Assembly (NCBI GenBank): GCA_025666215.1
Contig: CP102593.1
Span: 1,563,001 to 1,627,000, forward strand
Length of the DNA: 64,000 bases
Reading direction: 5' to 3'
Origin: Xanthomonas campestris pv. phormiicola
GTDB taxonomy: Bacteria; Pseudomonadota; Gammaproteobacteria; Xanthomonadales; Xanthomonadaceae
Shown here: positions 53,436 through 61,840 of the stretch, piece by piece
Layout: the number at the start of each line of letters is the position of its first letter
Position numbering within the stretch: position 1 is the first letter of the stretch
The notes under the pieces: generated by a model
Database searches by the model: none
What the model was told of the DNA's origin: nothing
Seen by the model: only the letters and a program-made list of their open reading frames with translations
Made by a program: the position numbers and the translations under genes

Positions 53436-54770
53436 TCAGTTCCCTTTGACATTCTTGACAAAATACATCGCTTTGTCGGCGTGCTCGAGAAGCTGATGCT
53501 CGTCATCCCCGTGCTCGGGATAGTGCGCGATTCCGATGCTCGGCGCGATGTTTAGGCGGTGGCCGTCCAGCATAAAGGGATGATCGAACGCGTCGCGGAT
53601 TTTTCCCGACACTCGCGTCACGCCCTCCGAAGAGGTCCCCCGGAGCAGGACCACGAACTCATCGCCACCGACGCGCGCGACGGTATCCGATTCGCGGATG
53701 CATTGCGTCAGGCGTACGGCGACCTCCTTCAGCAATAGATCGCCGATACGGTGGCCCAGTGCATCGTTCACTTGCTTGAATTTATCCAGATCGAGATAAA
53801 GCAAGGACAGCGGCCCCTGCTCTCGTCGTGCCGCAGACAGCGCCATCTTCAGACGATCGTGAAAAAAGACACGGTTGGGAAGCGCGGTCAGTTGATCGTA
53901 CTGCGCCATGTATTGCAGTCGAACCTGCATTTGCTGGCGGTGGATGGCGGTGGCAATTTGCGTCGAGACGAACTGCAGCAACTCCTGGTCCTGTTCGCTG
54001 TAGCAGACACCGCCCGGATAGCTTTTGACCATGAGCAGGCCAATGGTCCCTTCCTGCGATTTGAGCGGAACACCCAGCCAAGAGAACGGAGGCGTGCCAA
54101 AGGAGGGGCGCAGCACTTTCAGGCGATCCACCATCGTCTCAGGTGTCAGCAGCAGCGGCTGGCCGGTCTGAATGATCTCTGCGTAGAGTGTCCCCGGGAC
54201 CAGGGTGAAAGGCGCTGGCGTTTGCAGATGCTCATCCACATGATAGGGGAAGCTGAGCTGGTCGGTTTCATCGTCATAGAGCGCCACGGAGAAGTTATCT
54301 GCGGGCAGTAGTGTGCCGACGATCTGATGGATGCGTTGGAATAGCTTGAGAAGATCCTCGGCAGTGTGGGCTGCTTCGGAAATGGAATAGAGCGCAGCCT
54401 GCAAGGATTCGGATCGCTTGCGTTCGGTAATGTCGCGCGCAACCCCGATGCGCAGCTGGTCCGCCGGCGACCAGCGCGCTGACCACATGATGTGCACGAC
54501 GTGCCCATCCTTGTGCAGGTAGCGGTTCTCGAAATGCAGCTGAGGATGGCCTGCCATCACGGCCACCAGCGAGTTGCGGGTCATCTCGCGATCTTCAGGC
54601 AGCATCATGTCGAACATGTTCTTGCCGATCATTTCCTTCGGCGTATATCCGAAAATACGCTCGCACGACGCGCTCGCAAAGACGACGTGGGCATCGACAT
54701 CCACCGCAAAGACGGCATCCATCATGAGGTCGATAAAGCTGGCCGACGGCGCGTGAGGATTCGGTTCCAT
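53436..54770 (-). CDS. PAS-GAF-GGDEF diguanylate cyclase
   Basis: 444 aa, soluble. PAS domain at ~10-125 (MDAVFAVDVDAHVVFASASCERIFGYTPKEMIGKNMFDMM, ending GVARDITERKR), GAF at ~140-280 (YSISEAAHTAEDLLKLFQRIHQIVG..., WLGVPLKSQEGTIGLLMVKSY), and GGDEF at ~290-444 (DQLTALPNRVFFHDRLKMAL, LYLDLDKFKQVND, then RVGGDEFVVL). The signature GGDEF is intact, and an RESD inhibitory I-site stands five residues before it, so it should make c-di-GMP with product feedback. Ligand unknown. The ATG at 54770 is preceded by a weak ribosome-binding site. It probably feeds the pilus and biofilm decisions of this organism. Confidence 0.93.
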   Translation of the reverse strand: MEPNPHAPSASFIDLMMDAVFAVDVDAHVVFASASCERIFGYTPKEMIGKNMFDMMLPEDREMTRNSLVAVMAGHPQLHFENRYLHKDGHVVHIMWSARWSPADQLRIGVARDITERKRSESLQAALYSISEAAHTAEDLLKLFQRIHQIVGTLLPADNFSVALYDDETDQLSFPYHVDEHLQTPAPFTLVPGTLYAEIIQTGQPLLLTPETMVDRLKVLRPSFGTPPFSWLGVPLKSQEGTIGLLMVKSYPGGVCYSEQDQELLQFVSTQIATAIHRQQMQVRLQYMAQYDQLTALPNRVFFHDRLKMALSAARREQGPLSLLYLDLDKFKQVNDALGHRIGDLLLKEVAVRLTQCIRESDTVARVGGDEFVVLLRGTSSEGVTRVSGKIRDAFDHPFMLDGHRLNIAPSIGIAHYPEHGDDEHQLLEHADKAMYFVKNVKGN

Positions 54771-55122
54771 AAAAAAGTGTAAGACCTGGATAGCGAGGGG
54801 AACCTGGGTCAGTATGCACTTATCGGACCCCGGCACAGGAGGCAATCAGATGGAGTGATTGTTCGGAGGCGCGGCACTGGTTCTAGCGCACAGCGCAGGA
54901 CGCCACCTCCCAGGCCGACCCCAAATGGATCTCCCCGGTGTCGCCCAGCCTCCCAGAGGAACGTACACGCTCCCCTGTTCTTCATGTGGCATGGTCTGTG
55001 CGCGGCCTGCCGGGTGTCGGCACCAGCAAAACGGCCAGAGGAGATCGCCGATTCAAGCGGGCTTGCTCTCGCCCCTTGTTTGGGTGCTAGCTGGCGATGT
55101 GGCGCTGCACGTATCGCGAGGG

Positions 55123-55149
55123 AGCGGCCCCTGCGTCACAAGGGCCGCT
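55123..55149 (-). terminator. Hairpin downstream of the small SymE-linked gene
   Basis: AGCGGCCC (55123-55130) and GGGCCGCT (55142-55149) form a perfect 8-bp stem 25 bp after the minus-strand stop at 55174. No T-run follows. The rest of 54771-55173 holds no gene that I can support. Confidence 0.5.
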
Positions 55150-55173
55150 TCCGTTGGCCGCGTGGTTCGGCGC

Positions 55174-55407
55174 CTACCGGGCGGCCGTGTCGTTGAGCGC
55201 TTGCGTGCCCACCTGGTCCAGGATGCCGCGCGCGGCGCGGGCGGTGGTGTAGATGGCCTCTCCCAGCGCTGGCAGCGTGCGCGGATCCAGATAGGGCGCC
55301 GTGCCGGCGGCGAGGATGTCGCCATGCGCGGTGATGGTGCGGATCAGGCCGTCCAGCGCATTGGCCTGCTCGAGCGTGATGCCGAAGACGAAGCGGTTGG
55401 ATGCCAT
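55174..55407 (-). CDS. Small protein linked to SymE, unknown function
   Basis: 77 aa with a strong GGAGGATCG ribosome-binding site. MASNRFVFGITLEQANALDGLIRTITAHGDILAAGT then PYLDPRTLPALGEAIYTTARAARGIL: soluble, mostly helical, no known motif. It follows the SymE-type gene by 38 bp on the same strand. By position it may be an accessory or modulator of that toxin; I do not recognise the family. Confidence 0.75.
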   Translation of the reverse strand: MASNRFVFGITLEQANALDGLIRTITAHGDILAAGTAPYLDPRTLPALGEAIYTTARAARGILDQVGTQALNDTAAR

Positions 55408-55445
55408 CTCAGCGATCCTCCGGTGCGTGGTGGGCGATGGCTGCG

Positions 55446-55828
55446 TCAGTCTTCGCAGGCCACGCTCACCACCAACTCGCCGTCGCGCACCTGCACGCGC
55501 AGCGTGCTGCCGATGGTGAAGCCCAGTTCCTCCATCCAGCGGCCGCCCAGGCGCAGCGCGGGCGTGCGCTTGCCGCTGGCGGAATGGCCGCAGCCGACGG
55601 TGCAGGTCCGAGGCGGGCGTGGGCGGGGGGGGGACGTGGCGGGCGGGCCAGTTCGGCAGCGATGGCGGCCGCTGCGTCTTCAACAGTCATCATCGGCGTA
55701 CACGGTGGCTCGATGTAACGCAGTAACCCGGCCGGCTCGGGCCCGTGGTCGGGCTTCGGTTGGCGCGTTGCACGGTTGCGGGCAGGTGCGGGGCGGGTAG
55801 GGGCGCTACGGGATGTGGGTTGACGCAT
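55446..55828 (-). pseudogene. symE: SymE-type toxin gene split by a G9/C9 tract (frameshift or phase-variable)
   Basis: An ATG at 55828 with CAAGGAGG opens a Pro/Arg/Ala-rich N-terminus with MMTVEDAAAAIAAELARP. Reading enters a run of nine C on the coding strand (55625-55633) and then falls out of frame. In the next frame the SymE core follows: RTCTVGCGHSASGKRTPALRL, GGRWMEELGFTIGSTLRVQV and RDGELVVSVACED-stop. Adding one C (10 instead of 9) would join the two parts into a 127-residue protein. SymE-like toxins are AbrB-fold proteins; E. coli SymE is an SOS-induced RNA/DNA-acting toxin controlled by antisense RNA. The state may be a real off-switch, decay or a homopolymer error. Confidence 0.75.
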
Positions 55829-55990
55829 GGCACAGCCTCCTTGGCAGACAGGAACCCGCGCCGATCGGCGACGGGATGTCGGGAGGTTAGAAACCGCACG
55901 TAGCCGGCGGGCTTATTTCCCCGAAGGGTGTTGTATTCGCCGCCCTCCCGACGCAGACAGCGCGTCGGAGTGTGCCTGCGAACAGGCACA

Positions 55991-56019
55991 AAAAACCCAC
56001 CGGTTTGACGGAGGTGGGC
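55991..56019 (-). terminator. Rho-independent terminator or attenuator upstream of symE
   Basis: On the minus strand CCCACC-loop-GGTGGG is followed directly by TTTTTT, a classic terminator, 160 bp before the SymE-type start. A second hairpin (GTGCCTG/CAGGCAC, 55973-55990) follows just behind it. The segment 55829-56261 has no protein gene; it may hold a short leader or regulatory RNA that ends here. The transcript start is unknown. Confidence 0.6.
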
Positions 56020-56261
56020 GCCGCTACGTGAGGAGTTTCTACGCTCCTTGAAAGGGATGTCGCTACTGGCTTTTGGGGATGTCAACTGCTTTGGGTTGTA
56101 AAGCGATGATGCGTTTTTAAGTGAGCCTGACACTGCTAATGCTGCTGCTGCTGGGCTGATATTTCCTCTGGCCCCGTTGTTCCTTCCGCCGGACGCCTCT
56201 CTGCGAAGATTTGAAGACCGTCGACGGAGTTAACGCTCCTTTGATCGACCGGCGCGTCCTG

Positions 56262-57164
56262 TCAGCGCGGCACGGTAGCTTGCAGGGCGGCCAATCCTTT
56301 TGAGTTCGGCCATCCCTCAAATGACGTGAGTACCTTTCCGTCTTGCACCAGGTAGAACGTCGGTGTATCCAGGCTGGTCAACGCTTTCCAGTCATGGCGG
56401 AGATACATCGGGTGCATCTGTAGCTTCGGGTGTGCGGTGTTCCAAGCAAGTATGCCGTTGACCGCTAGCGCTGTGTCTGGTGGTACGACAAGCAACAAGT
56501 TGTCGCGTATCCACTGTAGTTCAGGCTTTTGCTCAATCTCCGATAAAGCGCGCACCGAGAAAGCGCAAGTTGGATGTACCACTGCAACGATACGCGCGCG
56601 GTGCTTCTCCGGAGTCCATGCCTCCACCCGTGCATGCATACGGTCTTCAAGAGCAATAAGTCGGAAACTAGAACCTACAACCGTCCGCGGGATTTTCAGT
56701 TGTGGCAACACTGGCAAGTCTGTCGAACCACTGTGTCTGCGTAGTTCGTTGGCCTCGGAGTACCGCGCGACGGTGACGAGCGCCCCGGCATAGGTCTGCG
56801 TGTGCCAGTCGGTCAGACCGCCAGCTGCAGCCAACTTGCGGTATAGGCAGCCGAGTACGTCGACGTCGGCAGCTTCCAGTGAGTAGAATTCTGCGTATGC
56901 CGTCGCCCTAAAGAGATCGTCATTGTTAAAGCCATGAATCGTCCCTTCCGCGCATGGTTGGATACCGGCAGTCAGCTGGCGGTAGCGCACTACAACTGCA
57001 TCGCCCCGCGATTGTCCGCTCTCTTCGCGTAGTTGCGCGTTTAAATCTGCTAGCTGCTCATAGAGAGAGTCTGTGCGTGTCTTATCAGATGCAGGGGATG
57101 CCCAGGATGCCAATAACGCCGCCATCCAGAGGATGGCGACGCCGAAGCGGGGTGCAGCTCGCAT
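56262..57164 (-). CDS. Exported thioredoxin-like protein coupled to a Cys-rich peptide gene
   Basis: About 300 aa. Signal peptide (FGVAILWMAALLASWASPAS). The N-terminal half is helical; the C-terminal ~130 residues look thioredoxin-like: ARIVAVVHPTCAFSVRALSEIE carries the beta-strand-then-CxxS active-site pattern (Cys-Ala-Phe-Ser), and LDTPTFYLVQDGKVLTSFEGWPN carries the cis-Pro segment and closing strands. A single active-site Cys suggests isomerase or mixed-disulfide trapping rather than oxidase work. The ATG overlaps the upstream gene's stop (TAATG), so it is translated with the Cys-rich precursor. Low GC for this genome. Family recognition is by fold pattern only. Confidence 0.75.
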   Translation of the reverse strand: MRAAPRFGVAILWMAALLASWASPASDKTRTDSLYEQLADLNAQLREESGQSRGDAVVVRYRQLTAGIQPCAEGTIHGFNNDDLFRATAYAEFYSLEAADVDVLGCLYRKLAAAGGLTDWHTQTYAGALVTVARYSEANELRRHSGSTDLPVLPQLKIPRTVVGSSFRLIALEDRMHARVEAWTPEKHRARIVAVVHPTCAFSVRALSEIEQKPELQWIRDNLLLVVPPDTALAVNGILAWNTAHPKLQMHPMYLRHDWKALTSLDTPTFYLVQDGKVLTSFEGWPNSKGLAALQATVPR

Positions 57165-57742
57165 TAGCAGTTGCCCGTACAAATTGAACCAATATTGCGC
57201 GAGCAGGTCGCGCGGCCACTGCACCAATAATCCTGATGGTCCTCCGGGAGCGGAATTCCAGGAGTGCTACTTTGGGTGCTACTGCCGCCGCCAAAGGCGC
57301 GTATGATTTCTCGGTCGCTGGCGGTATTGATCCGCAGTTTAGGCATGAATTGCAGGGTGCCTTGCAAGCCGAATAGAGACAGTAGTTCATATGCCTGACT
57401 ACTAGTCAGCTGTGACTCAATGTCGGCGTAGTAAAACGACGTGACGCCGCCGTCATTGAACTGGAGGGAATCAATAAAACGCTTGCGTGCGGCGGGGGAA
57501 AGAGAATTGAGTGGTGAATCGCTGGCGTTATTTTTAGATATATAGGCGGCAAGCCCGGACGGCGAGTGAATATGAGCATTCTTTCGAATTATTTTCTGCT
57601 GCTCGGAATAGCTGCTACTAAGTTCAGCGGCAACTAGTTCGGCCGCTTTATCAGCGGCTTGCGCTGCTTGCAATGGGGCGGAGCTGCTGAAAATCATGCC
57701 TAAACCTAGTGCGGAGCAGGCGATAGCTGTTTGCCACTTCAT
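57164..57742 (-). CDS. Exported Cys-rich peptide precursor, bacteriocin-like candidate
   Basis: 192 aa. Signal peptide (ACSALGLGMIFSSSAPLQAAQA). The middle is helical with SLSPAARKRFIDSLQF and LTSSQAYELLSLFGLQ. The last ~22 residues form a compact Cys-rich tail, YWCSGRATCSRNIGSICTGNC, with four Cys and no other Cys in the mature part. A Ser/Thr/Gly linker (GGGSSTQSSTPG) separates it. The layout, a helical leader-like part with 'LSPxxRKxxxxxL' and a terminal Cys knot, recalls proteins annotated as fulvocin C-related bacteriocins. It shares an operon with the thioredoxin-like protein, which could form its disulfides. Bacteriocin activity is a hypothesis. Confidence 0.72.
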   Translation of the reverse strand: MKWQTAIACSALGLGMIFSSSAPLQAAQAADKAAELVAAELSSSYSEQQKIIRKNAHIHSPSGLAAYISKNNASDSPLNSLSPAARKRFIDSLQFNDGGVTSFYYADIESQLTSSQAYELLSLFGLQGTLQFMPKLRINTASDREIIRAFGGGSSTQSSTPGIPLPEDHQDYWCSGRATCSRNIGSICTGNC

Positions 57743-57962
57743 ATAAAACCTCCTGTTTCACATGTATGAAGAGCGGAAAGAACCGTCTTGCCGAACAAAA
57801 ATTTCAAACTGGAGCAAAAAACCGCAGCAACGAGCGTCCTACTACCAGCGCATGTCTAGCATGCAGATCAGATCGCTTGCGATTTCTAATTTTGTCTACA
57901 AGTGGAGACGCTTCTGATGTTTTCCTTGTGCACCAGGCGCTTACGGGGGGCAGGAAAACCCG

Positions 57963-58014
57963 AGGTCAAAGTGCACTTCTGAACCGCCCCGGGTTTCCTG
58001 GAGCGGTTCAGAAG
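57963..58014. repeat. Short repeat and 12-bp inverted repeat in a gene-free stretch
   Basis: The gap 57743-58128 has no gene. GGTCAAAGTGCACTT (57964-57978) is the inverted relative of GAAAGTGCACTCTGACC at 60117-60133. Overlapping it, CTTCTGAACCGC and GCGGTTCAGAAG form a perfect 12-bp stem around CCCGGGTTTCCTGGA, which resembles an end of xanthomonad IS3-family elements. Probably insertion debris. Confidence 0.55.
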
Positions 58015-58128
58015 AGAACTAGCAGTGTTCCCAATAGGATAACTCTTGGTTGTCCTTGGTCGTAGGTGGGTCTCCTAATCGACCGCGGCACGTCCATGTG
58101 GCTCGGTCGAAGAACTCTAGCTTTTAGC

Positions 58129-58602
58129 TCATGTGCCCGGAGTAGGGCACGACTTCACGTTCTCGCCGTGGTAAGCCTGGAGCGCCCAGGAGCCACCGCC
58201 GTTGCCGTCAGAGACCCATACATAGGTCCAAGATTCCTTCTGGTGGTTGATGCACGAGTTGATCGTCACTGAATCACCAGGCTGACCTCCCGACGGGAGA
58301 GACGTAATTGGCGGATTTGAACCGATTGCATTGGCGGTCGCCCGGTCAAGCTGCAGAATCGTCTTAGTGACCGTAACGGTGCCCAACTGATCCACGCCGC
58401 CGAGTGGCAGCTTGCTGTCTCGACTGTAGTGTTGCTTCATCCAAGCTTTGAGGGCGCTAAGTTCGGGGGAACCAGCGTAGTATGTCGTAGTGGAGGAGGT
58501 AATGACCCAGTTGTCCTGCTGCGCAGACGCAGCGCCAGCAACAACGCTCAGGCCAAAGATACATGCGAAGCTCAGCTTTTGAAGAAATACACGGGAGCGC
58601 AT
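58129..58602 (-). CDS. Small secreted protein, unknown
   Basis: 157 aa with AAGGAAA upstream of the ATG. Signal peptide (LSFACIFGLSVVAGAASAQQ). The mature ~130 residues are polar and Ser/Thr/Gly-rich (NWVITSSTTTYYAGSPEL, SDGNGGGSWALQAYHGENV), with two Cys (NSCINHQ and KSCPTPG) that could form one disulfide. No enzyme motif. It is separated from the Cys-rich operon by insertion debris, but codon use and GC are similarly low, so it may belong to the same acquired segment. Confidence 0.7.
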   Translation of the reverse strand: MRSRVFLQKLSFACIFGLSVVAGAASAQQDNWVITSSTTTYYAGSPELSALKAWMKQHYSRDSKLPLGGVDQLGTVTVTKTILQLDRATANAIGSNPPITSLPSGGQPGDSVTINSCINHQKESWTYVWVSDGNGGGSWALQAYHGENVKSCPTPGT

Positions 58603-58841
58603 GGTAGTAATTTCCTTATTGGCGAGGAAGCGGTCGGGTCGTCCGAACCGCCGATAAAAACGCTACTCCCGCGCCAAGAAGGCTGCAATTGATACAAATT
58701 GACACATTGAATATGTCTACAAATCGAACCGCTGCGTGAGTTTCAGAAAGATTTGTGAAGCACTACGACCAAACAGTCCTGCAGAAGCGGCGCTATCACA
58801 CGGAGCGCTCGCAACTGTTGAGCGTTGAATACAAGGCCCGA

Positions 58842-59735
58842 TGTCCCCCCGTCCTGAGTAGCAGCGGGATTTAGAGTCTGGGGTTGATGATATCGGTGTT
58901 AGCAAGGTATTTGGCGTAGTCGGCGGGTGTCATGCCGTCGATGGCCTTCCTTGGACACTCCTCGTTGTATTCCCCGCGCCAACGTTCGATCTCGGGCGTG
59001 CGTGCAGCAGCGTCGGGAACCAATGTTCGTTGAGGCACTCATCGCGCAGGCGGCCATTGAACGACTCCATGTAGGCGTTCTGGTTCGGCTTGCCCGGTTG
59101 GATCAGTCGAAGCTGCACACCACGCCCGTGCGCCCAGCTCACCATCGTCTTGCCGCAGAACTCCTTGCCGTTGTCGGTACGGATCACCTGCGGCAGGCCG
59201 CGACTGATCGCCAGGCGGTCCAGGACGCGGCTGACACCATGGCCGCAGATCGCACGTTCCACCTCGATCGCGACCGCTTCATGTGTGGCATCGTCCACGA
59301 TCACCAACGATTTGATCACCCGCCCATCGGCAGTGCGGTCGAACACGAAGTCCATCGACCATACTTGGTTGGCCCGTGCTGGCCGCAGCAGCGGCTGGCG
59401 CTCGCCCACAGGCACCTTCTTGCGCTTGCGGCGCCTGACCTGCAACTGCTGTTCCTGATACAGCCGCTCCACGCGCTTGTAGTTCACCATCTGCCCTTCC
59501 TGCCGCAGTTTCAGGTAGATCATTCCGACGCCATAGCGCTTGTGCCGGTGCGCCAGCGCCAGGATCCGCTGGCGCAGGTCGACATTGCGGTCATCGCGCG
59601 GGGCATAGCGCAGTGCACTGGCACTCATCCCGATCATTGCCAGAGCGCGACGCTCGCTGGCGCCACGTCCGATCCACTCGCGCACCAGCGCACGACGCGC
59701 CGGTGCGCTCACCACTTTTTTCGCAGCGCATCCTT
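58842..59735 (-). mobile_element. Truncated IS3-family (IS407-like) element with broken orfB
   Basis: The transposase orfB begins at GTG 59715 and shows helix-turn-helix ASERRALAMIGMSASALRY, then the DDE core: ANQVWSMDFVFDRTADG, VIRTDNGKEFCGKTM and NAYMESFNGRLRDECLNEH. Around 59,003 a frameshift diverts the end; the correct tail (EIERWRGEYNEECPRKAIDGMTPADY) continues in another frame to 58871. The right inverted-repeat end TGTCCCCCCGTCC lies at ~58842. The orfA gene and left end are missing apart from perhaps ALRKKW-stop at ~59735. The element is therefore immobile. Confidence 0.85.
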
Positions 59736-59749
59736 GATCAACAGGAGGA

Positions 59750-60131
59750 GATCTATTTGCTCCGCTGCTACCGCTATGTCGAACTCAACCCAGTGCGGGC
59801 TGGCATGGTTGTCGATCCGGCGGACTATCGGTGGTCGAGCCATTCCTGCAACGGACTCGGCCAAGCCAACGCGCTGGTGCACCCAAATGGGAGCTATCTG
59901 GCCATTGCTTCAGCGGGCGAACGCGCAGACCACTATCGCCGCTTCGTCCTGGATGCCATCGACCCGGACGAAACGGTTGCCATCCGTCTCAACCTGCAGC
60001 GCCAACACGCGCTGGGCAACGAGCGCTTCCGTGCGGCCATCCAGCGCCAGCTTGGCCGCCGTGTCGGACCCGCTGCGCGAATGGGTAGGCCGCCAAAGGT
60101 CAGACCGATAGGGGAGGAAAGTGCACTCTGA
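59750..60131 (+). pseudogene. C-terminal fragment of a RAYT transposase
   Basis: EEIYLLRCYRYVELNPVRAGMVVDPADYRWSSHSCN is the highly conserved second half of RAYT proteins, followed by a helical end to a stop at 60129. The N-terminal half with the HUH motif is absent; the junction with the IS3 fragment lies at about 59,735-59,750. It is a second RAYT fragment, different in part from that at 53.27 kb. Confidence 0.85.
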
Positions 60132-60133
60132 CC
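60117..60133. repeat. Inverted partner of the repeat at 57964
   Basis: GAAAGTGCACTCTGACC overlaps the RAYT stop. With the copy at 57964-57978 it brackets the small secreted protein gene, the IS3 fragment and the RAYT fragment. Confidence 0.5.
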
Positions 60134-60145
60134 CTGAGGTTTACC

Positions 60146-60223
60146 TGATGGATTGGCTCGAGCCAGACGTTGGGGTTAAGCTTTTCCTGACGAGCCGAGA
60201 GGCACACGGACGGAATACAGCGC
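60146..60223 (+). pseudogene. 3' remnant of an AHH module (unit 1)
   Basis: TGATGGATTGGCTCGAGCCAGACGTTGGGG and the following AAGCTTTTCCTGACGAGCCGAGAGGC match the ends of the AHH fragments at 61.1 and 62.05 kb. Only the last ~25 codons remain, cut off by the RAYT fragment. It shows that the array once extended further left. Confidence 0.65.
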
Positions 60224-60861
60224 ATGGAATCATCAACGCCCAATCAACCCCTGCCTGGGGAGTTCTTCATCCTTGAAGCGGGCACCATCAATGGCCCGGT
60301 GAATGGGGTGATGTTTGAGAACATCGACCGCTTGCTGTCGCCTCCGCGACTGATCCTGAAGCCCGAAGGTGGCGGCTTCCCGCCGCTGCGCGAAACCCAC
60401 GTTTGGTCTACAACCCCAGCAAAGGTCCTTTGCCAAAAGACCTGGAGCCCGGCTTCAGTGGTTACTGGCTGGTGTCAGAACGGCTTCATCAGGTCATGAT
60501 CTCGGTCGATCCCAACGCGTTTGCGTTCGCAGAGGTGGACTACCGTTTGGCCGACGGCTCGAAGGGGCCGCGCCACTTGCTCTGCGACGTAGTCCAAGAA
60601 ATCGATGCGCTGGACGAAGACGCTTCTAAGCTCTTCATCGACACCACCGAAGACTTCGTTAACGGCAAGTTCTATGACCTGACCGGCGGCGCAAGCATCA
60701 CGTTCGACCGTGAACGACTTGGTTCGGCACATGTATTTAAAACGCCGTACACAGGTAGGGTCTTCTGCGATCGAGTATTCAAGGATGCAGCCGCTGCCGT
60801 AGGCATTGAGACCAATGCCGACGCCGACGGCCTGTGGTTCATTGATGCTTCGGACATCTAG
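60224..60861 (+). pseudogene. DUF1629/Imm11-like immunity gene, unit 1, frameshifted
   Basis: Starts MESSTPNQPLPGEFFILEAGTINGPVNGV, identical in style to units 2 and 3. At GAAACCCACG (near 60393) one C is missing compared with GAAACCCCACG in unit 3, which breaks the frame. The rest continues in the next frame: YNPSKGPLPKDLEPGFSGYWLVSERLHQVMISVDPNAFAFAEVDYRLADG, CDVVQEIDALDEDASKLFIDTTEDFVNGKFYDLTGG and the final WFIDASDI. Recent, because almost all codons are still unit 3-like. May also be a sequencing error. Confidence 0.85.
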
Positions 60862-60896
60862 CAGTGCAGAGCGGCGACCAGGAAGGAGCCTAATTC

Positions 60897-61137
60897 ATGC
60901 CTCGCAATGGAGCTGTCTTTCAAGACCACCACGCCATCGAGCAGGAGACTCTGGAGTGCAGTCTGCTGGTTAAAGCGCTATCGACATGCGCGGTTCTTCT
61001 TGTGGCAACCTCAGTCACTTGACGATCGACAGCCGTCAGCACATCAGCGTGGCGGTGAGGAAGTGTGCATAGCCCCCCATCAACTGATGGATTGGCTCGG
61101 GACAGGCTCGGAGGTTAAGCTGTTCCAGCCGCTGTAA
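60897..61137 (+). pseudogene. AHH-nuclease fragment, unit 2 (degenerate)
   Basis: ATG 60897 with CAGGAAGGAGC upstream. MPRNGAVFQDHHAIEQETLE is the conserved AHH start, then the frame breaks: it reads TCAVLLVATSVT-stop instead of the DIHAPENRIFLPADPAF segment, which is largely deleted. The end QLMDWLGTGSEVKLFQPL-stop (to ~61137) matches the ends of the other units. Toxin activity is not expected. Confidence 0.75.
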
Positions 61138-61165
61138 ACGCACCCTCATGGATGGGACGAAACGT

Positions 61166-61804
61166 ATGCAATCGAATTCACCGAATCAGCCAAAACCAGG
61201 GGAGTTTTTCCTGTTGGAAGCTGGTGCCATCAGCGGCCCCGGGCATGGGGTGGTCTTTGTCAATCTGGATAGATTGCTGACACCGCCGCGGCTTATCCTT
61301 TGGCCGGACGGAGGCGGCTTCCCTGTGCTTCGTGAAACACCCCAGTTGATCTACAGTCCGAGCAAAGGCGTTCCTCCGCGGGATTTGGAGGCTGGATTCA
61401 GTGGTTATTGGCTCGTATCCGAGCGACTTCACCAAGTCATGGTCTCGGTCGATCCCAATGCCTTTGCTTTTGCAGAGGTGGATTACCGCCTCGCTGACGG
61501 TACCGCGGGACCGCGCTACTACCTCTGCGACGTGATTCAGGAAGTCGACGCGCTGGACGAGTCGGCTTCCAAGCTCGTCATCGACACAAGCGATGAGTTC
61601 GTCAACGGCAAGTTCTACGATCTGACTGGTGGGGCCAGCCTCACGTTCAAACGTGAACGGCTAGGTTCAGCCCATGTCTTCAAGACCCCTTATAACGACA
61701 CGGTCTTCTGCGACCGGATCTTCAAGGATGCGGCCGCTGCAGCAGGCATTGCCACCGACACCGATGCCGATGGCATGTGGTTCATCGATGCCTCGGACAT
61801 CTAG
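61166..61804 (+). CDS. DUF1629/Imm11-like immunity protein, unit 2
   Basis: 212 aa. MQSNSPNQPKPGEFFLLEAGAISGPGHGVVFVNLDRLLTPPRLILWPDGGGFP, then GFSGYWLVSERLHQVMVSVDPNAFAFAEVDYRLADG, CDVIQEVDALDESASKLVID, VNGKFYDLTGGASLTFKRERLGSAHVFKTPY and DGMWFIDASDI. The WLVSERL...DPxxFxF...DALDE pattern is that of the Imm11/DUF1629 family. Intact. It is the most diverged of the three copies (roughly 70-75% identical to units 1 and 3), so it probably recognises a different toxin variant. Start taken at 61166, aligned with units 1 and 3. Confidence 0.9.
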   Translation: MQSNSPNQPKPGEFFLLEAGAISGPGHGVVFVNLDRLLTPPRLILWPDGGGFPVLRETPQLIYSPSKGVPPRDLEAGFSGYWLVSERLHQVMVSVDPNAFAFAEVDYRLADGTAGPRYYLCDVIQEVDALDESASKLVIDTSDEFVNGKFYDLTGGASLTFKRERLGSAHVFKTPYNDTVFCDRIFKDAAAAAGIATDTDADGMWFIDASDI

Positions 61805-61840
61805 CAGCGCTGCAATAGTGACAAGGAAGGAATCTGATCC

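Noticed and set aside
58930..60111. A long plus-strand frame antisense to the transposase
   Set aside because: Shadow of the IS3 orfB; no domain and no ribosome-binding site.
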